DNA from: an uncultured Eubacterium sp.
Lineage (GTDB): Bacteria; Bacillota; Clostridia; Lachnospirales; Lachnospiraceae
DNA: 64,000 nucleotides
Assembly (NCBI GenBank): GCA_910583555.1
Contig: CAJTXO010000005.1
Coordinates: forward strand, 62,001-126,000
Direction of reading: 5' to 3'
Each line of letters opens with the position of its first letter. The stretch's first letter is position 1. Of the stretch, positions 35,694 through 44,119 are shown one piece after another. The position numbers were made by a program, and so were the translations under genes. The notes under the pieces were generated by a model. It made no database searches, had not been told where the DNA came from, and saw nothing but the letters and a program-made list of their open reading frames with translations.

Positions 35694-36929
35694 ATGAAAA
35701 AAATAATTCGATCACTGTTTTTTATCCTGCTCGGCATGACATTCTGTGTTTCTGCCGGCAAAGAAGCGGAGGCCAAAAAGAACTTTACACTATCCGCCAG
35801 TTCAAAACCGTACAAAAATAAGTACATGAAATCAAAAGCTTACAATAAGTACACGAAACATTACCTGACGATCCGCTCCTATCTCGACTTCATGTCGAAA
35901 AAGGGCGGCGGCACGCTGACGCTGAAAAAGGGGACCTATAACCTCACCAACGCGATCCTCGTCCCGTCAAACGTCACCCTCGTTCTGAAAGACGGCGTTG
36001 TCATGAATAAAACGAACAACACGCACACAAAAAAGCTGAAGGCAGGCCACGTCATGATCGAGTGCGTCCGCAGCTCAAGGATCACAAAAAAAGGCGTTGT
36101 GGGCGGCTACAACGGCGAAAAGAACATCCGCATCAAAGGCGAGGGCAAAGTTACGATGAACCTCGGCAAATGCAATAAGAGCGAGGCAATCCGCATTCCG
36201 CACTGCCAGAATGTCTCGGTGGAAAACATTTCCTTTACCAATCTTCGCGACGGGCATTTTATCGAGATCGACGCCTCGAAAAACGTCTCGATCTCAAACT
36301 GTAATTTTTCGAACAATAAAAATGGAGAGCGCTGTGCCATCAACCTGGATACTCCGGACAAAGTGACAAACGGATTTAACGGAAAATACTCGAAATTTGA
36401 CAAGACGCCGAATATTGATGTCACGATACAGAACTGCGGTTTTTATAACCTTCACCGCGGCATCGACACCCACCGCTTCTCGCCGGACAAATACCACACC
36501 AACATCAACGTGCTGAACTGCACCTTCCAAAACTGTGTCCAGAGTCCGATCCAGATGGAAAACTGGAAAGATGCCGTGATCAAAGGAAACACGTTTGACA
36601 CCGTAGCCGGCTGGAACAGCAGCGACATCCAGAAAGAAAAATTTGGGATCTTTATGAGGGGCGGCGTCATTGATCCGATCATCAGTGACAACACATTTAA
36701 CAATGTCTACATGCCGTTTTTCGCAAAGGGAAACCACAAAGAACCTGCCGGCGACATCGCGGCGCAGTACCCCGCCACCTACTGCAGCTTCTCCGAGGCC
36801 TCCATTGAGAGTATGAAACACAATACGCTCGGCCCGAATGCCGTTTTGCGCTATTTCGCCATCAGCAACCGGGACGTTCCCTATATCGCGCTGAGCGATA
36901 AACATTATACGAAATATGAATTTGTATGA
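35694..36929 (+). CDS. Secreted right-handed beta-helix protein (pectate-lyase-like fold)
   Basis: A 411-residue protein with a signal peptide (KKIIRSLFFILLGMTFCVSAG, cut near residue 27) and a parallel beta-helix of repeating NVSISNCNFSN-type rungs (about 70-370). The helix start is preceded by GGGTLTLKKGTYNLTNAI, as in polysaccharide lyases and glycosidases of the pectin_lyase fold. Asn/Asp/His-rich patches could bind sugar, but no catalytic set can be assigned. GGAG lies before the ATG. It could be a polysaccharide-degrading or surface-binding protein. Confidence 0.85.
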   Translation: MKKIIRSLFFILLGMTFCVSAGKEAEAKKNFTLSASSKPYKNKYMKSKAYNKYTKHYLTIRSYLDFMSKKGGGTLTLKKGTYNLTNAILVPSNVTLVLKDGVVMNKTNNTHTKKLKAGHVMIECVRSSRITKKGVVGGYNGEKNIRIKGEGKVTMNLGKCNKSEAIRIPHCQNVSVENISFTNLRDGHFIEIDASKNVSISNCNFSNNKNGERCAINLDTPDKVTNGFNGKYSKFDKTPNIDVTIQNCGFYNLHRGIDTHRFSPDKYHTNINVLNCTFQNCVQSPIQMENWKDAVIKGNTFDTVAGWNSSDIQKEKFGIFMRGGVIDPIISDNTFNNVYMPFFAKGNHKEPAGDIAAQYPATYCSFSEASIESMKHNTLGPNAVLRYFAISNRDVPYIALSDKHYTKYEFV

Positions 36930-37419
36930 CAGAATAAGTCTCAACAGACGGATCGATGCGCAGAAACCAGACACGAAAAGGAAGATAACAGAGCAGCAGG
37001 CCGAGAACGGCGACCTCAAACGAGCAGAACACTTTGATCCGCGCCTGCCGGCCCGCCCCCTCTCCCGTCAGCCGCAGAAGCGTCCCGATCTTCCTCTCTT
37101 CATCGGCGGCAAATACCCCGCTCAGCACGATCACGCAAAACACCAGACTTCCTAACAGCAACATCTTATTTTCCGTCTGCTCCAGCTACTGATCCCGTTC
37201 CAGCGCCCGCGTGAATCCATTCCACTTCCGCATCCGCTCTCTCGTGACTGCGTACAGCGCCTCATCACCCGCGCCGCTATCTAACATCTCCTGCCGCTTT
37301 TTCGCCATCCTGTCAAATTCCCTGCTCACGGGACAGACCATGCGGATGAGAAGCGCCATTCCCACACAGCCCAGAATGCAGAGCATCACGCCGCACACAA
37401 TAAATCCCCCCACAGACAA
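36930..37419 (-). pseudogene. Decayed ABC-2 permease C-terminal fragment with amber codon
   Basis: Reading leftward from about 37419 gives a membrane segment, a soluble part (RKWNGFTRALERDQ), an in-frame TAG at 37186-37188, then LEQTENKMLLLGSLVFCV and AADEERKIGTLLRLTGEG, continuing to about 36930. The order matches the C-terminal half of the intact permease at 37546-39594 (GFERAVQREEYLKENK, LLLFGMVVLTFSL, ALDKERGQEMFLRLT). It is therefore a remnant of a paralogous permease with a nonsense codon and lost ends. Past 36930 the frame runs antisense into the beta-helix gene. Confidence 0.75.
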
Positions 37420-37545
37420 GATATAGGTACAAAATGTAGGTCAAGTCTATTCTTCTGGATTCCCAAATCGCCGTAGTTCGGTATTTCACAAACAGCGTTT
37501 TTTTCAATCAAAACGTGGGAATATATTATTTAAACTCTCAAGACG

Positions 37546-39594
37546 TCATAAATAGAAAAACGCTGCGGTCAGTGTGAGTAAGCTCATCGAGATCACTGTT
37601 AGAAATACATTTTTCAATCTAGCAGAGAAAAACAGCACAATACCCCCGAACACCCCCATGAACAAAAGCCGGAATACATACTGACAAATGAGCCAGCACC
37701 AGATCGGAAACCCTGAACCAAACCAGCCAAACCACCCCTCCGGCTGCAGGCATCCAAACAACTCCCCCGCGCCATCTAATCCGTACAAACGGAAAAATAC
37801 ATAAAACTGAGGCACATACACGACTAAATACGAAAGAAAACAGAGAACCGTGGCACATAATAACTTCCTTCTGGTCCTCGGCGTCTTTCCACGTCTCGTC
37901 AGCCGCAGAAACATCTCCTGCCCCCTCTCTTTATCCAGTGCAAAAATACTGCAAAGGGAAAACGTAAGGACCACCATTCCAAACAGGAGTAACATCTGGT
38001 TCCCCTTATCGCACGGATCCATAAGCCGCAAATATCCCCCCTCGTATACAAACGCATCGTACTTGTTCTCTTTCAGGTATTCCTCCCGCTGCACCGCCCT
38101 CTCAAATCCCTGGTACGGACGCAGGGATTCTCCGATCTGTACAACTGCCTCCACTTCTCCTTCATTCAGCCATTTTTCCTGCTCCTTCTTTAATTCCGAA
38201 AAACGATTCTGCTCTTCCCGAAGATAAGCACTCTTTTCCTCAGTTCGTTTTCCCGTAAGTTCCCTCATATAAATATAATAGTAATACTCATCTTCATCCT
38301 CAAAGATCAGCCTGTCCTGATACGATAAAAGCACTGACAGCACGAAAAAAAACACAAACACAATACCTACATGCCCGCCTTTTCTCACCTTAAACATTTC
38401 ATACCGAAACAGGTTCATGTGACTGTCTGCTGCATGATCCCGTCCCTGTTTCTTCCTGCAAAACGAAATCCTCCTTTTTTCCTCCGACTCGATTCGGCAG
38501 TATCTGCTCCAGGACAGCAAAAAACACACGCACGCAGCGGCAGCATAAATGAAAATAACTGCCGGCAGATAAGAAACCGGACTGCCAAACAGATTCAGAT
38601 TTACATATTTCCCTAAAACTTCGCCCACATCCAGACAGAAAACAGGGTTGACATATTTCAGCCACCCAAGCGCTGAATTGATCGGAATCTGTATGTAACA
38701 TAACACGCTTACAGCCACGTAGCCGAAAAACAGCAGCACACTAAATATCGTCCGTTTTCCCCATACGCAAAGGAATCCGATCACCACCGTCAAAGATGCC
38801 AACAAATACATAATAACTGCTGTTCCTAATAATAAAAATCCCCCCACCGATAATACATTTCCACAGGAACGGTATTCCGGCACAGACTGGATGCTCCGGC
38901 TCAGGTCTCCAAGCCCGTACTGCGCATTCAGTATCAAAAAATTACTGCCGTACATAACGAGTGTCGCAGCAGCCGCACAAAGAATATGCACCCCTGTTTT
39001 TGCTAGAAACAGCCGTGTTTTTCCATAACGTGTCACATAGAGCAGACTGCGGATCCCATTTTCATTCTCCTGTATGAACAAAAGATACCCTGCCAAAAAG
39101 AGAAAAATCAGTTCTAACGCTGCCGTTACCGGAGAAAAAAATTTCTCCACCCCAAGGGAGGGAGCTTCCGTTATTTCCACCGGCTCCATCTGCGCGAAAT
39201 GTCCAGCCGTCTTATCAACATTTTTTCTGGCGAAACTTCCATCTGAAAAAGAGGAAAACAGCACCATTTTCTTTGCGTTTGTGAGAATCCCCTCCCGATA
39301 TTCCCCATATGTTGCCGCGCTGTTCAACTCATATAAATAGCGTGTATAAAGGTCTTTTTTCGCCTCCATGCCATTTTCGCTGCTCTGTTCCTTTTCCTCC
39401 CGCGCCCGCTGGATCTCTTCCTGGCTGCTGTTCCCGCCGGAGAGATATGCCTGCCACATTTCCCTGTACTCCTTCCCTGAATATACTTCCTGATCCACAT
39501 ATAGAAAAAAAACAAGGTTCAATACGACGCATACAAATAAAATCCCCCACGCATAAGGATTTTTCAGCAGTTTTACTCCCTCATTCCGTACCAT
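37546..39594 (-). CDS. Large two-module ABC-2 type permease
   Basis: A 682-residue membrane protein with two tandem ABC-2-like modules. Each has one N-terminal helix, an extracytoplasmic helical segment and a block of five to six helices (about 15-375, then 395-680). The second module begins MNLFRYEMFKVRKGGHVG. The start at 39594 has GGAGGAGG upstream and lies inside the ATPase 3' end (14-base overlap). With the ATPase it forms an export or lipid/peptide-handling ABC complex; no solute-importer fold is present. It is the last intact gene of the BlaI/M56-headed locus. Confidence 0.85.
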   Translation of the reverse strand: MVRNEGVKLLKNPYAWGILFVCVVLNLVFFLYVDQEVYSGKEYREMWQAYLSGGNSSQEEIQRAREEKEQSSENGMEAKKDLYTRYLYELNSAATYGEYREGILTNAKKMVLFSSFSDGSFARKNVDKTAGHFAQMEPVEITEAPSLGVEKFFSPVTAALELIFLFLAGYLLFIQENENGIRSLLYVTRYGKTRLFLAKTGVHILCAAAATLVMYGSNFLILNAQYGLGDLSRSIQSVPEYRSCGNVLSVGGFLLLGTAVIMYLLASLTVVIGFLCVWGKRTIFSVLLFFGYVAVSVLCYIQIPINSALGWLKYVNPVFCLDVGEVLGKYVNLNLFGSPVSYLPAVIFIYAAAACVCFLLSWSRYCRIESEEKRRISFCRKKQGRDHAADSHMNLFRYEMFKVRKGGHVGIVFVFFFVLSVLLSYQDRLIFEDEDEYYYYIYMRELTGKRTEEKSAYLREEQNRFSELKKEQEKWLNEGEVEAVVQIGESLRPYQGFERAVQREEYLKENKYDAFVYEGGYLRLMDPCDKGNQMLLLFGMVVLTFSLCSIFALDKERGQEMFLRLTRRGKTPRTRRKLLCATVLCFLSYLVVYVPQFYVFFRLYGLDGAGELFGCLQPEGWFGWFGSGFPIWCWLICQYVFRLLFMGVFGGIVLFFSARLKNVFLTVISMSLLTLTAAFFYL

Positions 39595-40459
39595 ATAAAT
39601 CCTCCTCCTGGAAATGATGCAGATACACATCATCCAGTGTAGGCCGCACCCGTTCCGCCGCTTCCTCCTGTTCCTCGCTCAAAAACCGCACCAAAATCCG
39701 CTGTCCCTCTTTCCGCATACCGCCGATGAGATGGCATTTCACAAAAGCATCCAGTTCTGACGCTTCCAGTTCTTTTTCATACACCATGCCCTCCATCTCA
39801 TCTTCCAGATCTTCTGCCGCTCCACAGCCGATTATATTTCCGCTCTTCATCAGCAGGATTTCTTTTGAAATATATTCCACATCCGACACGACATGAGTCG
39901 CGATCAGCACGATCTTATTGATCGCCATTTCCGCGATCAGGTTACGGATTCGGATTCTTTCTTTCGGGTCAAGCCCAGCTGTCGGTTCGTCCATGTAGAT
40001 CACTTCCGGCTCTCCTAAAAAAGCCTGTGCCGTCAGCAGGCGCTGTTTCATACCGCCAGAATAAGTACCAATCTTCTTCCTTCCTGCCTCTTTCAGATTG
40101 ACACGCTGCAAAAGATCCGGGATCTGCCGGTCTGCCAGTTCTTTTTTTATCCCTTTTAATGTTGCCATATAATACAAAAACCTGCTGCCGGTGAAATAGG
40201 GAAACAGATTTTGGTTTTGCGGTACATACCCAATCTTTCCCACATATTCCTGACCTGACCGGTCGATCGGGGTGCCATTCCATAAAATGGTCCCTCCGGT
40301 TGGCTTCAAACTTGCTGTCAGCAGCTTCATCCATGTCGATTTTCCCGCCCCATTCGGGCCGAGCAGACCATATACACCATCTGAAAACCGATAGTTGATC
40401 CCTTCAATGGCAGTAAATCCACCATATGTTTTCCGTAGATTTCTGCATTCAAGTTCCAT
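39581..40459 (-). CDS. ABC transporter ATP-binding protein
   Basis: A 292-residue ATPase with Walker A GLLGPNGAGKST, Q-loop GYVPQNQNLFPYF, signature YSGGMKQRLLTAQAF, Walker B VIYMDEPTAGLD and switch histidine in IATHVVSD. It groups with ABC-2 exporter ATPases. The ATG at 40459 (MELECRNLRK) has GAGGGG upstream and overlaps the upstream lipoprotein gene by 11 bases. Confidence 0.92.
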   Translation of the reverse strand: MELECRNLRKTYGGFTAIEGINYRFSDGVYGLLGPNGAGKSTWMKLLTASLKPTGGTILWNGTPIDRSGQEYVGKIGYVPQNQNLFPYFTGSRFLYYMATLKGIKKELADRQIPDLLQRVNLKEAGRKKIGTYSGGMKQRLLTAQAFLGEPEVIYMDEPTAGLDPKERIRIRNLIAEMAINKIVLIATHVVSDVEYISKEILLMKSGNIIGCGAAEDLEDEMEGMVYEKELEASELDAFVKCHLIGGMRKEGQRILVRFLSEEQEEAAERVRPTLDDVYLHHFQEEDLYGTE

Positions 40460-41603
40460 CTGACTCACCCCTCTCCAGAATAACCTCTCTGTCATCTGTA
40501 AAGAACGAATCCCCGTATACCGCCTGATGCGATCCATCCTGCAGGGAATACTCCACGTAATCCCCCATCATATTATAGAAGCCGATAATTTCGGGAAGAA
40601 GAACGAGTTTCCCCTGATCCAGATACGAAAATTGTTCTGCCACTATATCCCCCACGATCCACCGATCCTTAAATACAAAATACATCACCTTTTCACTGGA
40701 CGGCTCATATACTTTCGTCTTTTGTTTGTCTGCCAGTGAGATCTCAAACGCCTCCATTGTCTTCGTATCCAACACACAAAGTGCACGATCCGTCATACCG
40801 ACAGGAGACAATCCCGCCAATTCCACTTCATCAAAAATCTGTTCCGTCTTTTGTGTTTCCATGTCATAACAGTATATTTTATAATATTCCGATGCCGTAC
40901 TGTAATCTTTATCCTCTTTTCCGAGCACACGCCATGAAAAGTAAAAATAAAACTGTCTCCCCTTTTTATCAAGGAATCTCACACTTTGGAATTCCTGCTC
41001 ATTGATTGGGGAAATCTCCTCCGTCACACCGGATTCCAGATCTATTTTCAATATCAGGTCATGACTTTTGTTTGTTCCCACTCCGCCTAGATTGTCCTCC
41101 GACACAACAGGGATTTTCGCCTCTGCATAGGCTGTCTGGTTTTCCACATAAACAGAATTCCCCATACCCAGTTGATAATCTATCGTATACAACCGGGTAC
41201 GCGCGCTCCCGTCGAGATTTTCCCGGTAAACGACCCCCCGGGACAGATCTGCCTCACCGAACAGATAGATATATTTACCGGAGATTACCGGAACACAGGT
41301 AACAAACAGTTCACGGTTCAGTGCCGCATCGCAGGCAGGGTCGGGGTTGGCAGTCTCATCATAGGGTTCATGTACACAATCAGCTTTGCTGCACAGCACG
41401 ATATTCTCCTTCTGCACCGGATCATACATATGCAGAAGCTTATCTTCACCTACATATACACTGATCTGACCTGTCATCGACTCTCCGCCCATCCCCAGGT
41501 AACTTTCTTTATGATCCGGTTTTTCCATCGGACTACTCCCATTTTCACATCCTGTTAGTACAAACAAAAACGCCAGAATCACAAAACAAACTCTAATCCT
41601 CAT
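40449..41603 (-). CDS. Lipoprotein of unknown function, propeller-like repeats
   Basis: A 384-residue lipoprotein: signal MRIRVCFVILAFLFVLTGC with the lipidated Cys19. The mature part is rich in short beta-hairpin repeats (KLLHMYDPVQKENIVLC, SGKYIYLFGEADL, DRALCVLDTKTMEAFEI) that look like a six- or seven-bladed propeller. It contains the cysteine-rich CSKADCVHEPYDETANPDPAC, seen often in Lachnospiraceae lipoproteins near ABC-2 transporters. It is coupled to both neighbours by 11-base overlaps. It probably acts with the ABC complex outside the membrane (inference). Confidence 0.8.
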   Translation of the reverse strand: MRIRVCFVILAFLFVLTGCENGSSPMEKPDHKESYLGMGGESMTGQISVYVGEDKLLHMYDPVQKENIVLCSKADCVHEPYDETANPDPACDAALNRELFVTCVPVISGKYIYLFGEADLSRGVVYRENLDGSARTRLYTIDYQLGMGNSVYVENQTAYAEAKIPVVSEDNLGGVGTNKSHDLILKIDLESGVTEEISPINEQEFQSVRFLDKKGRQFYFYFSWRVLGKEDKDYSTASEYYKIYCYDMETQKTEQIFDEVELAGLSPVGMTDRALCVLDTKTMEAFEISLADKQKTKVYEPSSEKVMYFVFKDRWIVGDIVAEQFSYLDQGKLVLLPEIIGFYNMMGDYVEYSLQDGSHQAVYGDSFFTDDREVILERGESDGT

Positions 41604-43134
41604 GCTTCTTTCCTTTCTTCCATTTATCATACTGGCGTTGGATTTTCTCCAAAACCTCTCCATATTTTTTATCCCGCAGTTCTTTTTGAAAATTCCGTAT
41701 CATCTGCTCCGGATCCCCGCCCTCTTTCAACAGCTTTTTGTAAAAAAGTTCCACCTTCTGCAGTACATGGGGATCTGCACCCGCCTTTTTTAAATCTGGC
41801 ACAAAACCCTCCGCTGGGGAAAAACTATATCTCTCATTTGCCTTTTTGTAGTACGCTTCCTTCCCCTCTTCCGGATTTACCTCGCTAATATCGGGATATG
41901 TGATTCTCGGATTTGCCGGACAGTACTCGTACGGAGAATATGTAAAAACTTTCCCCTCCTTTTTCTCATAATCCGTTCCTTCTCTTCCGAAACAAAGCAG
42001 ATTTGCCAGCGTTTCATCTGTGTTGACTAACGTCAGAAGCTGCATGGCCTCCTCAGGATGCCGGCTCCATGATGTCACCCCGTGGACACTATTTTCCATA
42101 TGGTTCAAATAAGCTGCCGCGACAAAATGGCTTTCTGCCGGAACTCTGCTCCCGTCCTCCTGATACAAATAGGAACCATCTGTTATTTCACTTCTCATAG
42201 TAACAAATGCTGCCGGATATTTTCCTTCCTGCACCTCCCCTAATCCATCACTGTCATCACATTCGAGCTGCCCCATCTGTTCCATTTTAGCCAAACAAGT
42301 CCAAAACCTGCAGACTTCCTCCCTTTCCCACACATTTACCACGTTCCCTTCCGATGTCATATACACGCCATCACACAACCTGATATACCCGATTCTGCAA
42401 AAACTCTCATACCATTCATCGCTGAGTCCATACCTCCAATTAAGATAAAACTTATGCTCCGGATCTTTCCTGTACTCTTCCATCCACTCACACAGTTCAT
42501 CTAGCGTTATATCTGCTTTCCCTTTTAAAACACCCGCTCCTTCCTGCATCTGATCCCCTGTTAAAACCAAGTCAAAAAAGGCTCCCGGTTCGCGTGTATT
42601 GGACACCCCGTAAATCTGTTTTTTATAAGTAACTCTTTCCCAATCAAATGTACTGTACTTTTCCTCCAGTGTTTTTCCCATATCCGTCTGCAGCCAGTCG
42701 TCTAAGGGAAGAAGGTTTCCCAGCCGAATGTGGCGATAATACGTACCCTCTGCATCAGGATTGTCCCCGTCGCCGTATCCGGTCCACATAAGGTCTCCCC
42801 TTCCTTTTTCTTTCGCTTTTGTTATTCCCTGCTGATAATTATCATATGTATCATCATTGATTCCCTCAAACACCACTTCAAAGTCGTAACCCAGTTCGTG
42901 AATCCTTTGATTCACAGCCCCCAGCCTGCTTTCCGCCATACAGTCCCCTGCCCAATCTTCCTGTGTCAGCCATACGAGCTGTAACGGATCCCCCTGTTTG
43001 GAATCCGTTACAGCAGCCGGTGACACTACAGTTTCCCCGTCCGTCTCCCTGCCAGAACACGCAGTTAATAAAAGTACTGCTGCCGTTGAAAGAACAAGAA
43101 CACTATGGATAACTGTATAAAAACGCTTACACAT
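41593..43134 (-). CDS. Extracellular solute-binding lipoprotein (family 1)
   Basis: A 513-residue lipoprotein with lipobox LTAC (lipidated Cys26) and the long two-lobed fold of sugar/oligosaccharide-binding proteins: QLVWLTQEDW, YEVVFEG-like FEVVFEGIND, GDLMWTGYGDGDN, LPLDDWLQTD, and HPEEAMQLLTLVNTDETLANLL near residues 345-366. The C-terminal coiled region is lysine-rich. Such proteins normally feed importers, but the coupled genes encode an ABC-2 complex, not importer permeases. The gene overlaps the next lipoprotein gene by 11 bases. Confidence 0.82.
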   Translation of the reverse strand: MCKRFYTVIHSVLVLSTAAVLLLTACSGRETDGETVVSPAAVTDSKQGDPLQLVWLTQEDWAGDCMAESRLGAVNQRIHELGYDFEVVFEGINDDTYDNYQQGITKAKEKGRGDLMWTGYGDGDNPDAEGTYYRHIRLGNLLPLDDWLQTDMGKTLEEKYSTFDWERVTYKKQIYGVSNTREPGAFFDLVLTGDQMQEGAGVLKGKADITLDELCEWMEEYRKDPEHKFYLNWRYGLSDEWYESFCRIGYIRLCDGVYMTSEGNVVNVWEREEVCRFWTCLAKMEQMGQLECDDSDGLGEVQEGKYPAAFVTMRSEITDGSYLYQEDGSRVPAESHFVAAAYLNHMENSVHGVTSWSRHPEEAMQLLTLVNTDETLANLLCFGREGTDYEKKEGKVFTYSPYEYCPANPRITYPDISEVNPEEGKEAYYKKANERYSFSPAEGFVPDLKKAGADPHVLQKVELFYKKLLKEGGDPEQMIRNFQKELRDKKYGEVLEKIQRQYDKWKKGKKHED

Positions 43135-43164
43135 CTTAATCACCCGCCTTTGTCTCATCAAGAA

Positions 43165-43557
43165 TTACACTTTTTGAATCTGTTCCATCGTTACTTCTGG
43201 ATTATTTTGGTAAATACCAATCCATTTGGTAGTGAGCTTATACGATTTATTATCACCTGACAGTGTATAACTCCAAGAGGCACCAGTTGATCCCCCTGCC
43301 CCTGTTCGATCAGTATTTACTGTTTTTATCTTTCCTGAAGCCGTTTTGTATTTGTATGTGGACTGAATACTAAGATATGACTTAGGACTGACAGATCCCC
43401 ATGCCGAACCTGAATTTTTAGACAAACTGCTGTCACCCGACAAAGTCAAGCCGTATTGCGTTTTTGTCAGAGCAGCTGCCTCTTTTCCTGGGGTAACCAG
43501 CGTGACTGTAAGTGCTGTAGCTATTGCTAACGCACTGATTTTCTTAAAATATCTCAT
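43165..43557 (-). CDS. Small secreted protein, 130 residues
   Basis: I do not recognise this family. The protein has a clear signal peptide (RYFKKISALAIATALTVTLV, cut near AAA at residue 29). A mature part of about 100 residues is rich in Ser, Thr, Gly and Tyr with alternating beta-strand patterns (QYGLTLSGDSSLSKNSG, SIQSTYKYKTASGK, WSYTLSGDNKSYKLTTKW). It has no cysteines. It looks like a small beta-sandwich or a bacteriocin-like protein. It lies 30 bases upstream of the solute-binding gene and downstream of the M56/BlaI genes. Confidence 0.7.
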   Translation of the reverse strand: MRYFKKISALAIATALTVTLVTPGKEAAALTKTQYGLTLSGDSSLSKNSGSAWGSVSPKSYLSIQSTYKYKTASGKIKTVNTDRTGAGGSTGASWSYTLSGDNKSYKLTTKWIGIYQNNPEVTMEQIQKV

Positions 43558-43622
43558 CGTAATTCCTCCAATTACTTGTTATTTTCGTATTTGTATGTTA
43601 CAATTATTACGCTTCATAATTG

Positions 43623-43664
43623 TGCGTTCTTTTCGGTATATCACTACCATAAGAAAAGAACGCA
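43623..43664. repeat. 12-bp inverted repeat between the two secreted-protein genes
   Basis: TGCGTTCTTTTC pairs perfectly with GAAAAGAACGCA around an 18-base loop containing GGTA/TACC. On the minus strand no T tract follows, so it may be a processing or attenuation hairpin within the operon. On the plus strand a TTTT follows. Confidence 0.75.
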
Positions 43665-43706
43665 TTTTACAATGGACCCTCTGTAAACAGACCTCTCCTG
43701 ATACAT
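43644..43706 (-). CDS. Possible 20-residue small ORF
   Basis: A 20-codon frame (MYQERSVYRGSIVKCVLFLW) starts at ATG 43706 with an excellent GGGAGGTGA ribosome site, and ends at TAG 43644-43646 inside the inverted repeat. It could be a leader peptide, a tiny membrane peptide, or chance. It lies in the 318-base gap 43558-43875, which otherwise holds only the hairpin and the 15-codon frame at 43765. Confidence 0.35.
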   Translation of the reverse strand: MYQERSVYRGSIVKCVLFLW

Positions 43707-43764
43707 TCCCTCACCTCCCTTCAAAAAACTCGAAGTCTTCAGTTCCTTCGTCTGTGAACCATTT

Positions 43765-43812
43765 TCATATGGTTAGATAGATCACAACATAAACGATATG
43801 GTATCTTTTCAT
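43765..43812 (-). CDS. Possible 15-residue small ORF
   Basis: A 15-codon hydrophobic frame (MKRYHIVYVVIYLTI) starts at 43812, with AAGGAG about ten bases upstream. It lies between the 80-residue secreted protein and the 20-codon frame. Support is only the ribosome site and position. Confidence 0.25.
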   Translation of the reverse strand: MKRYHIVYVVIYLTI

Positions 43813-43875
43813 CCGCCTCACTCTCCTTCGTACTTCACGCTAACATGTCTTCGTCTCTGCCGCTCCTGCTCTCCC

Positions 43876-44118
43876 TCACAGATTGATCCAGCGTGGATCA
43901 ACCCAGCGTTTTCGTGTGGCATTCCATCTGCGGTACTGGGCACGGTGCTTATATTCCCGGAACTTATACACGATAACATCCGTGCTCATCACCCCGACAG
44001 AGTGTTCATTCCGGTAGTCAATCACCTCTGAACTCTCTATGCTGGCTGCTGACGCATCAACACCTCCGGCTGCCAGCACCATTACAGAACACATTCCGAT
44101 TACAAGTAGTTTCTTCAT
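43876..44118 (-). CDS. Small secreted protein with YRRWN/WVDPRWI tail
   Basis: An 80-residue precursor. The signal peptide MKKLLVIGMCSVMVLAAGG is cut near ASA (about residue 25). The mature 50-odd residues end with a strongly aromatic, basic motif (YKHRAQYRRWNATRKRW, then VDPRWINL). I believe similar short YRRWN...WVDP.WI proteins occur in Lachnospiraceae, but I cannot name the family. The start at 44118 is set by AAAGGAGGATGA, which is also the end of the M56 gene, so it is directly downstream and probably coupled. It may be a signal, bacteriocin-like product or sensor partner of the M56 protease (inference). Confidence 0.75.
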   Translation of the reverse strand: MKKLLVIGMCSVMVLAAGGVDASAASIESSEVIDYRNEHSVGVMSTDVIVYKFREYKHRAQYRRWNATRKRWVDPRWINL

Positions 44119-44119
44119 T

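Noticed and set aside
36294..37019. A 241-codon minus-strand frame across the beta-helix gene
   Set aside because: Most of it is antisense to the secreted beta-helix protein. Only the region beyond 36930 has homology, and that is in another frame (the permease remnant).
43165..43557. Lactococcin-972-type bacteriocin
   Set aside because: The signal peptide, size and nearby ABC genes fit loosely, but the conserved His/Tyr/Gly pattern of that family is not visible.
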